64,000 nt of DNA from Rathayibacter rathayi (GTDB lineage: Bacteria > Actinomycetota > Actinomycetes > Actinomycetales > Microbacteriaceae), in the NCBI RefSeq assembly GCF_004011095.1, contig NZ_CP028129.1:2046001-2110000 (forward strand), in the 5' to 3' direction. A program made the position numbers and the translations under genes. The notes below the pieces were generated by a model. The model made no database searches. It worked only from the letters and a program-made list of their open reading frames with translations, and had not been told where the DNA came from. Below are positions 30,547 through 38,386 of this stretch, one piece after another. Within the stretch, counting starts at the first letter, position 1; the number at the start of each line of letters is the position of its first letter.

Positions 30547-32691
30547 CTAGCCCACCACGGGGATGGCGGCGGTGGGCGGAATGATGGCCTGGGTCGCCGC
30601 CTGGATGGCCGTGATAGCGACGGTGTTGACGATGTCCTGCACGAGCGCACCGCGCGAGAGATCGTTGACGGGTTTGCGCAGGCCCTGGAGGACCGGCCCG
30701 ATCGCGACGGCGCCGGCCGAACGCTGCACGGCCTTGTAGGTGTTGTTGCCCGTGTTCAGATCGGGGAAGATGAACACCGTCGCGCGCCCGGCGACCTGGG
30801 AGCCGGGCATCTTCGAGGCGGCGACCGCCGTATCCGCCGCCGCGTCGTACTGGATGGGGCCCTCGACGAGCAGGTCGGGTCGGCGCTCGCGCACCAGCGC
30901 CGTCGCCGCGCGGACCTTCTCGACGTCCGCGCCGGCTCCGCTCTCGCCGGTGGAGTAGGAGAGCATCGCAATGCGCGGGTCGATGCCGAACTGCTGCGCG
31001 GTCTCGGCGGAGGAGATCGCGATGTCGGCGAGCTGCGCCTCGGTCGGGTCGGGGTTCACCGCGCAGTCGCCATAGACCAGGACCCGATCGGCGAGCGCCA
31101 TCAGGAACACGCTCGAGACGACCGAGACGCCCGGGCTGGTCTTGATGATCTCGAAGCCGGGGCGGATGGTGTGCGCCGTTGTGTGCGCGGCTCCGGAGAC
31201 CATGCCGTCGGCTAGGCCGAGCTGCACCATCATCGTGCCGAAGTAGGAGACGTCGGTGACCGTGTCGTAGGCGTGGTCGTAGGTGATGCCCTTGTGCGCG
31301 CGGATGCGGGCGTACTCCTCGGCGAAGCGGGCGCGGTGCTCGGAGTCGAGGGTGCTCAGCACGCGGGCGCCATCGAGGTCGAGGCCCAGGCCTGCCGCTC
31401 GGGCGCGGATCTCGGCCTCCTCGCCGAGGATCGTCAGCCGGGCGATGCCGCGCCGAAGGACGGTCGCGGCGGCGCGGAGGATCCGGTCGTCTCCGCCCTC
31501 GGGCAGCACGATGTGGCGGTCGGCGATGCGCGCGCGCTCGATCAGGCCGTACTCGAACATCAGCGGGGTGACGACCTCGGAGCGGCCCACGTCGAGCAGG
31601 GTGAGCAGCTCGACGACATCGACCGCCTCCTGGAAGAGGGCGAGCGAGGTGTCGCGCTTGCGCGGCGAGTCGGCCGCGAGGCGTCCCCGCGCAGCGGTGA
31701 CGCGGACGGCGGTGTCGTAGGTGCCGAGCTCGGTCATCACGATCGGAACACGGCTGTCGACGCCCTCAATCAGCCGGACGATCGGCTCCGGCAGCTCGAA
31801 CCCGCCGTTGAGAATAATGCCGGTGACGGTGGGGAACGTGCCGGAGGCGTGGGCCATGATCACGGCGAGGACGACCTCGGGGCGGTCGCCGGGGACGATC
31901 ACCACGCCGCCCTCGGTGAGACGCGGGAGGACGTTGACCATCGACATACCGGCGATCACGACGCCGAGCGCCTCGCGGCCGAGCAGCTCGGGGTCGCCCG
32001 CGACGACGACTCCGTCGACCGCCTCGACCAGGCGGGACAGGCTCGGGGCGACGAGGAATGGATCCTCCCGGATGGCCCAGACCGGCACCGAGGCGGGGAT
32101 GCTCTCGCGGATCGCCGCGATCGCGTCGGTTGCGGTGGCCGGATCGGCACGGTTCGCGATCACTCCGATGAGGCCCGCGTGAGCCGTGCGCAGCTCGACG
32201 GACGCGAGTTCGGTGATCTGACGCATCTCCTCCGGCGTGCGCGCGGGCGCCTGGCCGAGCTGTTCGCTGCGGGAGGGATCGCGGCCGGTGAGCACGAGCA
32301 GGACCGGGGCTCCGAGGTTCGCGGCGATGCGGGCGTTGTAGCCCAGCTCGGTGGGGCTGCCGACGTCGGTGTAGTCGGAGCCGAGGATGACGACGGCGTC
32401 GCACCGCGCCTCGACGCTCTTGTAGCGCTCGACGATGCGCGAGAGGGCGGCCTCGCCGTCGGCGTGCACATCCTCGTAGGTCACGCCGATGCAGTCCTCA
32501 TAAGCGAGGCCGGAGTCCGAATGGCCGAGCAGCATCTCGAGCACGTAGTCGGGCTCGGAGGTGGAGCGGGCGATCGGACGGAAGACGCCGACCCGCTGCA
32601 CCTGGCTGCTGAGCGCGTCGAGGACGCCGAGGGCGATCGTGGACTTGCCCGAATGACCTTCGGCGGACGAGATGTAGATGCTCTGAACCAT
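30547..32691 (-). CDS. pta: phosphate acetyltransferase
   Basis: Converts acetyl-CoA and phosphate to acetyl phosphate. 714 residues, the long two-domain form. The N-terminal BioD-like P-loop domain (IYISSAEGHSGKSTIALGVL) precedes a central DRTGG domain, and the catalytic PTA_PTB domain is C-terminal (HIVLPEGGDDRILRAA; MVSGAAHTTAHTIRPGFEIIKT; FPDLNTGNNTYKAVQR). ATG 32691 lacks a ribosome site but has TAGGCT seven bases upstream, so a leaderless mRNA is likely. Operon with ackA. Confidence 0.96.
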   Translation of the reverse strand: MVQSIYISSAEGHSGKSTIALGVLDALSSQVQRVGVFRPIARSTSEPDYVLEMLLGHSDSGLAYEDCIGVTYEDVHADGEAALSRIVERYKSVEARCDAVVILGSDYTDVGSPTELGYNARIAANLGAPVLLVLTGRDPSRSEQLGQAPARTPEEMRQITELASVELRTAHAGLIGVIANRADPATATDAIAAIRESIPASVPVWAIREDPFLVAPSLSRLVEAVDGVVVAGDPELLGREALGVVIAGMSMVNVLPRLTEGGVVIVPGDRPEVVLAVIMAHASGTFPTVTGIILNGGFELPEPIVRLIEGVDSRVPIVMTELGTYDTAVRVTAARGRLAADSPRKRDTSLALFQEAVDVVELLTLLDVGRSEVVTPLMFEYGLIERARIADRHIVLPEGGDDRILRAAATVLRRGIARLTILGEEAEIRARAAGLGLDLDGARVLSTLDSEHRARFAEEYARIRAHKGITYDHAYDTVTDVSYFGTMMVQLGLADGMVSGAAHTTAHTIRPGFEIIKTSPGVSVVSSVFLMALADRVLVYGDCAVNPDPTEAQLADIAISSAETAQQFGIDPRIAMLSYSTGESGAGADVEKVRAATALVRERRPDLLVEGPIQYDAAADTAVAASKMPGSQVAGRATVFIFPDLNTGNNTYKAVQRSAGAVAIGPVLQGLRKPVNDLSRGALVQDIVNTVAITAIQAATQAIIPPTAAIPVVG

Positions 32692-32698
32692 CGGATGC

Positions 32699-32704
32699 AG
32701 CCTA
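32699..32704 (-). promoter_or_regulatory. -10 box for probably leaderless pta mRNA
   Basis: TAGGCT on the minus strand, seven bases before the pta ATG, with no Shine-Dalgarno sequence. Confidence 0.5.
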
Positions 32705-32849
32705 CCGAGGGGGTCCGTCCGCCTAGCTGGGTAGAGGCCAGGGAGGGGAGGGCGTGCACATGTGGCGGGCTGTGGAGGAGCATGTGCCAGCATGTGCCGG
32801 GGGCGCGGACGAAGCGGCCCAGTGAAGCGAGCGGAGCAGCGCTTAAAAG

Positions 32850-32945
32850 GAAGAAGACCCCCCGCGCACCCGCCAGAGCCCGGTTACCCTTGCTGCGTTT
32901 CCGCCCTGGGGGAGTTGGCCTGGATGGCGCCACGCGGGGAGCCGG
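32850..32945 (-). ncRNA. ffs: small signal recognition particle RNA (4.5S-type)
   Basis: On the minus strand, the apical region cagggcggaaacgcagcaag has the SRP domain IV pattern (GGAA internal loop opposite AGCA) that binds Ffh. The flanks pair over a long stem: ccccgcg near the 5' end with cgcgggg near the 3' end, and the inner gcc/ggc segments also pair. The RNA ends in a pyrimidine run (gtcttcttcctttt) that serves as terminator. No protein frame is credible here. It guides membrane proteins to the Sec translocon with Ffh. Ends are approximate. Confidence 0.87.
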
Positions 32946-32950
32946 GTGAC

Positions 32951-32956
32951 AGTCTA
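32951..32956 (-). promoter_or_regulatory. -10 box of the SRP RNA gene
   Basis: TAGACT on the minus strand, about seven bases before the expected 5' end of the SRP RNA. Confidence 0.55.
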
Positions 32957-33025
32957 ACCGACGACGCGCGCCGCCGAGAGCGGCGCTCCGCGGGCTCGTG
33001 GTCAGCGCGCGGCTGCGACACCGGC

Positions 33026-33031
33026 TAGTAT
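33026..33031 (+). promoter_or_regulatory. -10 box of the tRNA-Ser gene
   Basis: TAGTAT matches TANNNT and lies 27 bases before the tRNA. Confidence 0.5.
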
Positions 33032-33058
33032 CGATGAGTCGCGGCTCCGGTCGCGCCA

Positions 33059-33143
33059 GGAGGATTCGCCTAGTGGCCTATGGCGCACGCTTGGAAAGCG
33101 TGTTGGGTGAAAGCCCTCGGGGGTTCGAATCCCCCATCCTCCG
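33059..33143 (+). tRNA. tRNA-Ser (anticodon GGA)
   Basis: Class II tRNA of 85 bases: acceptor ggaggat with atcctcc, anticodon stem cacgc/gcgtg around loop ttggaaa (anticodon GGA), a long variable arm (tgggtgaaagccctc) and T arm gggggttcgaatccccc, plus the discriminator G. No CCA is encoded. A low-GC islet starts about 310 bases downstream. Confidence 0.96.
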
Positions 33144-33145
33144 CG

Positions 33146-33183
33146 AACGGTGTCCGTAGCTCTCGCCAGCACGGGCACCGTTT
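33146..33183 (+). terminator. terminator after tRNA-Ser
   Basis: Arms aacggtgtccgt and acgggcaccgttt, nearly perfect, with a short T run, immediately after the tRNA. Confidence 0.7.
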
Positions 33184-33284
33184 GTGCATGCCGGGGGCTC
33201 CGGCACGGCGCCAGTGGCACAGTTCGGCGATCCGACCCCGCTGACGGGAAGACCGGACCCGACCTGACCTCCGGCGCCCGAGGC

Positions 33285-33452
33285 CCGTCGAGCAGGAGGC
33301 GCTCCCCGGGCTGAGGCGCTCGACCGCCGGGAACGCCGTGCGCAGCGCGACGACTGCGCGGGCCGCGGGATCGGTGGGTCCCGCCACCGCCGTCGTGATC
33401 GCCGCGAGGACGGACTCGCGCAAGCGGAACGAGAGCTCGTCGTCCGGGTCGA
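33285..33452 (-). pseudogene. C-terminal remnant of a TetR-type regulator gene
   Basis: The minus-strand translation DPDDELSFRLRESVLAAITT, then AVAGPTDPAARAVVALRT and AFPAVERLSPG matches the C-terminus of the intact TetR gene at 34294-34980 (DPDDELSSRSRESVLAAITT and so on), with about one difference in eight bases, an internal deletion of a few codons, and a frame change afterwards (GERLLLDG in another frame). No N-terminal HTH half is present. It abuts the end of the GNAT gene exactly, which marks the edge of the low-GC islet. A diverged paralogue remnant rather than a fresh duplication. Confidence 0.75.
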
Positions 33453-33455
33453 GGT

Positions 33456-33965
33456 TCAGACAAGACCTGGCGCCTTGGCCCACGTATGCAGACCCGCGGG
33501 CGATGTTCCTACCGGGCTTTCGTCTATATCTACAAAACCTCGACTGGCAAACAGATGCTTACTTGCATCATTCGAGGAGTGAATATTCGCCCAGAATGCG
33601 CAGTCGAGCTGGTGGTAAAGCCTGTTTGCTTCGAGCAGTCGAAGGCCCTCGTCGAGTAGTCGGCCACCCAATCCAGTGCCGCGGTAGTCGATGTGCGTCG
33701 CGATCGCCCTCACGAGCAGCTGCGTCTCGTCGACGTCGAAAGAGAGCCAAATAACTCCGGCTATCTCAGAGCCGAACATGGCTAAAATTACGCCTTCGTC
33801 CTCTGGCACGGGGAGACGGAGCCCCCGAATGGCACTTTGCGTCTCGAGTTCCCATTTGCTCGGGTGGTGACGACCTCGATGCTTGTCCCACAGCCATTTG
33901 GGAGGATCAGCGCACACGAAATGGTTGAGAGCCTCCTCATGCGAGGCGTCGGCCAGCACCCACAT
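33456..33965 (-). CDS. GNAT family N-acetyltransferase in a low-GC islet
   Basis: A 169-residue acetyltransferase: the strand-helix AMFGSEIAGVIWLSF, the acetyl-CoA pyrophosphate-binding motif HIDYRGTGLGGRLLDEGL (R-G-T-G-L-G) and the C-terminal ANIHSSNDASKHLFASRGF, typical of GNATs that acetylate small molecules, peptides or tRNA. Substrate unknown. ATG 33965 gives a 7-base gap from the upstream small gene; GTG 33998 would overlap it by 26 bases. Base composition is clearly lower in GC than all neighbours, suggesting acquisition. GNAT toxins occur in toxin-antitoxin pairs, and the small upstream gene makes that possible, but no known antitoxin fold is recognised. Confidence 0.8.
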   Translation of the reverse strand: MWVLADASHEEALNHFVCADPPKWLWDKHRGRHHPSKWELETQSAIRGLRLPVPEDEGVILAMFGSEIAGVIWLSFDVDETQLLVRAIATHIDYRGTGLGGRLLDEGLRLLEANRLYHQLDCAFWANIHSSNDASKHLFASRGFVDIDESPVGTSPAGLHTWAKAPGLV

Positions 33966-33972
33966 GGGCTCG

Positions 33973-34155
33973 CTATCGACCAGCGTTCCTCCGAGCACTC
34001 AGGCGCCGGCGCACCGCGTCGACCTTCGCCGGGTCGACGGTCTTCCTGCCGATGCCCTGGTGGAACGCAAGAGCAAGGTCTGCGCGTTCGGAGTCGGTCA
34101 TGCCGTCGTTTGCATCGGCGGCGGACCCTACTTTGCCAGTTCGCTTCAGTGTCAT
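33973..34155 (-). CDS. small protein upstream of the GNAT gene (60 aa)
   Basis: A 60-residue charged protein (TLKRTGKVGSAADANDGMTD, SERADLALAFHQGIGR, KTVDPAKVDAVRRRLSARR). The C-terminal half should form two amphipathic helices with a basic end. Same strand and same low-GC composition as the GNAT gene seven bases downstream, so probably co-transcribed. ATG 34155 is preferred: GGAG lies 12 bases upstream, whereas the longer start at 34167 abuts that GGAG. Not recognised; could be an antitoxin or a DNA-binding protein, but no ribbon-helix-helix pattern is evident. Confidence 0.55.
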   Translation of the reverse strand: MTLKRTGKVGSAADANDGMTDSERADLALAFHQGIGRKTVDPAKVDAVRRRLSARRNAGR

Positions 34156-34293
34156 CACGGGAACCATCTCCTGACCCTAACCGCTGAGCCCGCGCGCCCG
34201 CTGAGCTGAGTGACCCCAAGGCGGGGGTAATTTCTAGCTTCGTCAGATTTCGATGCTCGAAATCCTCTCATCGTGGTGCCCACCGACGATTGC

Positions 34294-34980
34294 TCAGTCG
34301 GCGATACGCCCCAGCCATTCGTCGAGCAAAAGGCGCTCCCCCGGGCTCAGGCGCTCGATCGCTGGGAGCGCCGTGCGCAGGGCGACGGCGTGCGCGACGA
34401 CCGCGCGGGCCGCAGGATCGGTGGGGCCCGCCTCCGCCGTGGTGATCGCTGCGAGGACGGACTCGCGCGAGCGGGACGAGAGCTCGTCGTCCGGGTCGGC
34501 GAGGGCGGTCAGGATGAGGGTGCAGCCGAGCGCGGCCGAGTGCAGCAGGCGCGAGGCGCGCTCCACGTCGACCGTGAGGCGGCCGGCTTCGGCGACGGCG
34601 CGGACCGCGTCGAGGAGGACGCCACGGGACAGGCGGGCCGCCTCCGACTCCTCCCCCGGCCGAGCGGTGAACATCAGCGCGTAGAGGTGCGGTTCGGCGA
34701 GCCCGAAGGCGACGTGGTGATCCCAGGCGGCGCGGAGGGCGTCGACGGGGTCAGTCGGCACCTCGCTCCGCTCGAAGTCGGCGAGTGCCGAGGCGAACCC
34801 GGCAGCCGCCGCGGAGTCGAGGAGCCCGCGCAGGTCGCCGAACGTCCGGTAGATCGTGGGCGCTTGCACCCCCGCCGCCGCACTGATCGCCCGCGTCGAC
34901 ACGGCATCGCGCCCGCCCTCGGCCAGCAGCTCCCCCGTCGCCCGAAGTATCCGCTCCCGCGCCGTCCCACTCTCGCTCAC
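34294..34980 (-). CDS. TetR/AcrR family regulator
   Basis: A 228-residue repressor. N-terminal helix-turn-helix ERILRATGELLAEGGRDAVS and TRAISAAAGVQAPTIYRTFG at about 9-48, then an all-helical ligand-binding domain; the C-terminus ends SPGERLLLDEWLGRIAD. A palindrome GCTAAC-N8-GTTAGC lies nine bases upstream, so autoregulation is likely. No efflux or enzyme gene is adjacent, so the target is unknown. A damaged paralogue of its 3' end lies at 33285-33452. Confidence 0.9.
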   Translation of the reverse strand: MSESGTARERILRATGELLAEGGRDAVSTRAISAAAGVQAPTIYRTFGDLRGLLDSAAAAGFASALADFERSEVPTDPVDALRAAWDHHVAFGLAEPHLYALMFTARPGEESEAARLSRGVLLDAVRAVAEAGRLTVDVERASRLLHSAALGCTLILTALADPDDELSSRSRESVLAAITTAEAGPTDPAARAVVAHAVALRTALPAIERLSPGERLLLDEWLGRIAD

Positions 34981-34989
34981 GCTACCGAC

Positions 34990-35009
34990 GCTAACACGCG
35001 CCCGTTAGC
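34990..35009. promoter_or_regulatory. palindromic operator upstream of tetR
   Basis: Perfect 6-base arms GCTAAC and GTTAGC with an 8-base spacer, directly upstream of the TetR gene; the geometry is that of a TetR-family operator. Confidence 0.65.
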
Positions 35010-35020
35010 ACTTGTGTCGC

Positions 35021-35092
35021 CGCGAGATGCCGCCATTCGGACGAAATGGGTCGCAGCGGCGGCGGATCTCGACCGGACGAGGGCATCTCGCG
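35021..35092. repeat. inverted repeat element (CGCGAGATGCC type), copy 1
   Basis: Arms cgcgagatgcc (35021-35031) and ggcatctcgcg (35082-35092), perfect over 11 bases, enclose about 50 bases. The same arm sequence bounds the element at 45480-45542. It lies just beyond the stop of the HerA-like gene, so it could act as its terminator, or be a small mobile palindrome. Confidence 0.65.
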
Positions 35093-35113
35093 ACATTTCG
35101 CGAGAGGGAGGGG

Positions 35114-36976
35114 TCAGCGGCGGCGGGCTGTGCCGAAGATGCCACGGACGACCTCGCGGAGGAGAGTCTTGCCGACGCTCGACCCGAGAATTTCCTCGAC
35201 GACGGTCTTGTCGCGGCGGGTGGTGCGGATACCGCGCGAGGTCGGTGCCGTGCGCCTCCTGGAGCGTTCGGCGGCCTGGTCGGCGGCGCGTTTGGCGGCG
35301 GCGTCCTCCTTCGCACGGCGAGCGTCATCGGCGGCCCGCTGCTCGGCGGCGACGCGGGCCTCCTCGGCCTCGGCGGCGGCGTCGAGTCGGCGGGTGAGGA
35401 TTTCGCGGGCGGAGTCGCGGTCGAGGGCGGTGCCGTAGCGGGGAAGGAGCGGGGAGCGCTGGACGCTCGCCTCGCGGTCGGCCTCGGGGGTCGGCTTCAT
35501 CGAGCCCAGCGGTGCGCGCAGGCGGGTCCAGGCGACCGGGGTCGGGGCGCCGCGCTCGTCCATCACCGTCACGACGGCCTCGCCGATGGGGAGCGCCTGC
35601 AGGACGTCGCCGAGGTCGTAGTCGCTCTCGGGGTAGGTCGAGACGGTGGCGCGGAGGGCCTTCGCGTCGTCCGGAGTGTGCGCGCGGAGCTGGTGCTGCA
35701 CGCGGGAGCCGAGCTGGGCGAGGACGTCGCTGGGCACGTCCTTCGGCGTCTGCGTGACGAAGACGATGCCGACGCCCTTGGAGCGAATGAGGCGCACGGT
35801 CTGCGTGATCGCGGCGAGGAAGTCCTTTGATGCGTCGCGAAAGAGCAGGTGCGCCTCGTCGAAGAAGAAGACGAGCTTGGGCTTGTCGAGGTCGCCCACC
35901 TCGGGCAGGTCGTTGAACAGGTCGGCGAGCAGCCACATCAGGAAGGTGGAGAACAGGGCCGGGCGGTCGGCGACTCCGGGGACCTCGAGGAGGCTGACCA
36001 CGCCGCGTCCGTCGGGGGTGGAGCGCAGGAACTCGGCGGTATCGATCTCGGGCTCGCCGAAGAACACGTCGGCGCCCTGGTCGGCGAACGCGATCAGCTC
36101 ACGGAGGATGACCCCGGCGGTCGCTTTCGAGAGTCCGCCGAGTTCGGCGAGCTCGGCTGTGCCCTCCTCGCCGACGAGGTAGGTGAGCACGGCGCGGAGG
36201 TCGGAGAGGTCGACCAGCGGGAGGCGGGCGCTCTCGGCGTAGTGGAAGACGAGGCCGAGGCTCGACTCCTGAGTGTGATTGAGGCCGAGCACCTTCGAGA
36301 GCAGGAGCGGGCCGAAGCCGGTGACGGTGGCTCGGACGGGGACGCCGGTGCCGATTCCACCGAGCGCGAAGTACTCGGCGGGCGCCGCCTCCGGCCGCCA
36401 GTCCTGGCCGATACCGCGGGCACGGGCGAGCAGCGCGTCGTTCGGGGTGCCGGGGGTGGCGAGGCCGGAGAGGTCGCCTTTGATGTCGGCGGCGAAGACG
36501 GGGACGCCGTGGGCCGAGAGCTGCTCGGCGAGGACCTGCAGGGTCTTGGTCTTGCCGGTGCCCGTCGCGCCGACGACGAGACCGTGCCGATTGAGCATGC
36601 CGAGCGGGATGCGGACGGGGACGTCGATCCGCGCGTCACCGTTGACGAGGGCGCCGAGCTCGAGGGCCGGTCCGGCGAAGGCGTAGCCGGCGCGCACGGC
36701 GTCGACGGCGCTCTCGGCGAGCGGGCCAGGGACGCGCGCGGCGGGCCCAGCTCCGGCATCCGCTACCTGCACTGATCCGCTCGCCGATTCTGCGACGAGC
36801 CGCACGTCGTCGGCGACCGCCTCCGCCTCCTCCGGGCCGGCCGCCGCGTTCAGCGCCGCAGCCGCGGCCTCCGCTCGCGCCAGCGCCTCGGCGGCCTCGG
36901 CCTGCAGTCGGCGAGCGGCGTCCAGGGCCGCTCGCGCCTCGTCCCGCGCCGAAGCGAGGGCGTCGTCGTCACTCAT
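35114..36976 (-). CDS. HerA-like ATPase (DUF853, YjgR family)
   Basis: A 620-residue FtsK/HerA-superfamily ATPase. After an Ala-rich coiled-coil-like N-terminus (about 1-60) comes Walker A GATGTGKT (136-143, K142), Walker B LVFFFDEAHLLF, and the conserved GIVFVTQTPKDVPSDVLAQLGSRVQHQLRAHTP split over two strands, followed by a charged C-terminal coil and a tail ILGSSVGKTLLREVVRGIFG. Known members are annotated as helicase HerA-like proteins of unknown function, presumably pumping or unwinding nucleic acid. No NurA nuclease partner is adjacent. Five bases downstream of the frameshifted gene on the same strand. Confidence 0.9.
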   Translation of the reverse strand: MSDDDALASARDEARAALDAARRLQAEAAEALARAEAAAAALNAAAGPEEAEAVADDVRLVAESASGSVQVADAGAGPAARVPGPLAESAVDAVRAGYAFAGPALELGALVNGDARIDVPVRIPLGMLNRHGLVVGATGTGKTKTLQVLAEQLSAHGVPVFAADIKGDLSGLATPGTPNDALLARARGIGQDWRPEAAPAEYFALGGIGTGVPVRATVTGFGPLLLSKVLGLNHTQESSLGLVFHYAESARLPLVDLSDLRAVLTYLVGEEGTAELAELGGLSKATAGVILRELIAFADQGADVFFGEPEIDTAEFLRSTPDGRGVVSLLEVPGVADRPALFSTFLMWLLADLFNDLPEVGDLDKPKLVFFFDEAHLLFRDASKDFLAAITQTVRLIRSKGVGIVFVTQTPKDVPSDVLAQLGSRVQHQLRAHTPDDAKALRATVSTYPESDYDLGDVLQALPIGEAVVTVMDERGAPTPVAWTRLRAPLGSMKPTPEADREASVQRSPLLPRYGTALDRDSAREILTRRLDAAAEAEEARVAAEQRAADDARRAKEDAAAKRAADQAAERSRRRTAPTSRGIRTTRRDKTVVEEILGSSVGKTLLREVVRGIFGTARRR

Positions 36977-36980
36977 GGGC

Positions 36981-38296
36981 TCAGCCTAGGGTCGCGACGC
37001 ATCGGTCCTCGCGGATGTGCCAGGACTGGCCGTAACCACCGTCCGCCACGGGCCGGGCCATCAGCTCGAGGAACGGGTCGGCGCGCAGCACCTCCGGGCC
37101 GAGCACGCCGGTGGCGGTCCAGGCGCCGGTCGCGAGCAGCTCCAGTGCGATCACCGGGTTGAGCGCCGTCTGCCAGACCACGCACTGGGTGCCGTACTCG
37201 GCCATCGTCCACTCGTTGTCGCTCAGGTGGTAGAGGTACACCTCGCGGTGCCCGCCGTCCTTCGCACCCGAGACGAACAGACCCGCGCAGGTCTTCCCCG
37301 TCATCCGCGGGCCGATACCGGCCGGATCGGGCAGGGCGGCGGCGACGACGTCACGCGGCGAGACCTCGACGGGGCCGCCGGCCGACGGACCTTCAGGGGC
37401 TCGGTGCGGTCCAGGCCGAGGAGGTGGAGGGTGCGCAGGACGCCGATGAACTGCTCGCCGAGGCCGTACTTGAAGGTGATCTTCTTCGCGTTGAGCCAGC
37501 GCGGCATCAGCAGCACCTCCTCGTACTCCACGTTCACGCACTCGACCGGGCCGATGCCCTCGGGGAACTCGAACACCTCCGGCTCCGAGAAGGGGGCAAT
37601 GGTGTACCAGCCGCGATCGCGCTCGAAGACGACCGGCGGGTTCAGGCACTCCTCGATGGTCGTCCAGATGGAGAAGGAGGGCGCGAAGATCACGCGGCCG
37701 TCCTCGTCGTGCACCACCAGGTTCGCGCCGTCTCGCACGCCGAACTCGTCGATCTCGTCGATCTCGTCGAACTCGTCGAACTCGTCGAACTCGTCGAAGA
37801 AGTGATCGGAGGCGTAGCGCGCGAAGACGTCGGAGAGGCCGGGCTCGACGCCCATTCCCACGAGGGCAAGGCGGCCGCGGGAAGACCACTCCTCCGACGC
37901 GGCGAACTGCTCGTCGCCGAGCATCACGCCGGTCCGCTCGTGCGGCTGGTCGGGGTGCGGGCTCGACAGGCTCATCTCCATGTCGAGGTAGTCGGCCTCG
38001 GCGGCGAGGGCGCCGGCGAAGACCGAGGGGACAAAGCGCGGCTCGACCGCGTTCATCACCTGCGTCGCCCCGTGTGCCCGGGCGACGGTCTCGACGTTCT
38101 CGGCATTGGAGGCGTCGATCCGGGCGGCGACGAAGCGATCGTCGACACCGTGGCGCTCGGCGATCCAGGCGACGGTGCGCTCGGCCCGGTCGAGGTCGTA
38201 GTCGCAGACGATGATCTGCTCGAGGAAGGAGCGGCGGGCGGCGATCGTGGCGAAGGCGTCGCCGACGCCGCCCGCGCCGACCAGGAGGATTCTCAT
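36981..38296 (-). pseudogene. saccharopine dehydrogenase-like oxidoreductase gene with apparent frameshift
   Basis: N-terminal NAD(P) motif ILLVGAGGVGDAFATIAARR, then YLDMEMSLSS and LVGMGVEPGLSDVFARYASDH, as in saccharopine dehydrogenase/lysine 6-dehydrogenase-type enzymes. At about 37375-37395 the reading shifts: the first frame gives LGLDRTEPLKVR and then nonsense to a stop at 37301, while a second frame carries VEVSPRDVVAAALPDPAG through to VLGPEVLRADPFLELM and a stop at 36981. One missing base explains it; restored length is about 438 residues. Codons about 168-185 are an expanded Asp-Glu-Phe/Ile repeat. Could be a true mutation or a sequencing error; the substrate cannot be named. Confidence 0.82.
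37742..37795. repeat. in-frame 9-bp minisatellite in the dehydrogenase gene
   Basis: Six tandem copies of ga(a/t)ctcgtc, encoding repeated D-E-F or D-E-I. Slippage would change the protein by three residues at a time without shifting the frame. Confidence 0.9.
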
Positions 38297-38386
38297 GGGC
38301 CACCGTAGCGACGGATCGCGTCATCCACCATGCTGGATACCGACGAGATCGGGGCACGAAGTCTCGTGCAGCCACCGGATCCGTCA

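Noticed and set aside
31273..32949. Long plus-strand frame opposite pta and the SRP RNA
   Set aside because: Shadow frame rich in Asp, Gly and Arg; it crosses the SRP RNA gene.
33002..33483. Open frames antisense to tRNA-Ser (for example GGFEPPRAFTQHAFQACAIGH)
   Set aside because: Same tRNA artefact; the only real protein similarity inside is the TetR C-terminal remnant, annotated separately.
33059..34300. Idea that the GNAT islet is an integrative element using tRNA-Ser as attachment site
   Set aside because: No second copy of the tRNA 3' end and no integrase gene were found; the islet edge is the TetR remnant instead.
37742..37795. Idea that the 9-bp tandem repeat is a CRISPR or other array
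   Set aside because: Units are contiguous, without spacers, and lie in frame within a coding sequence.
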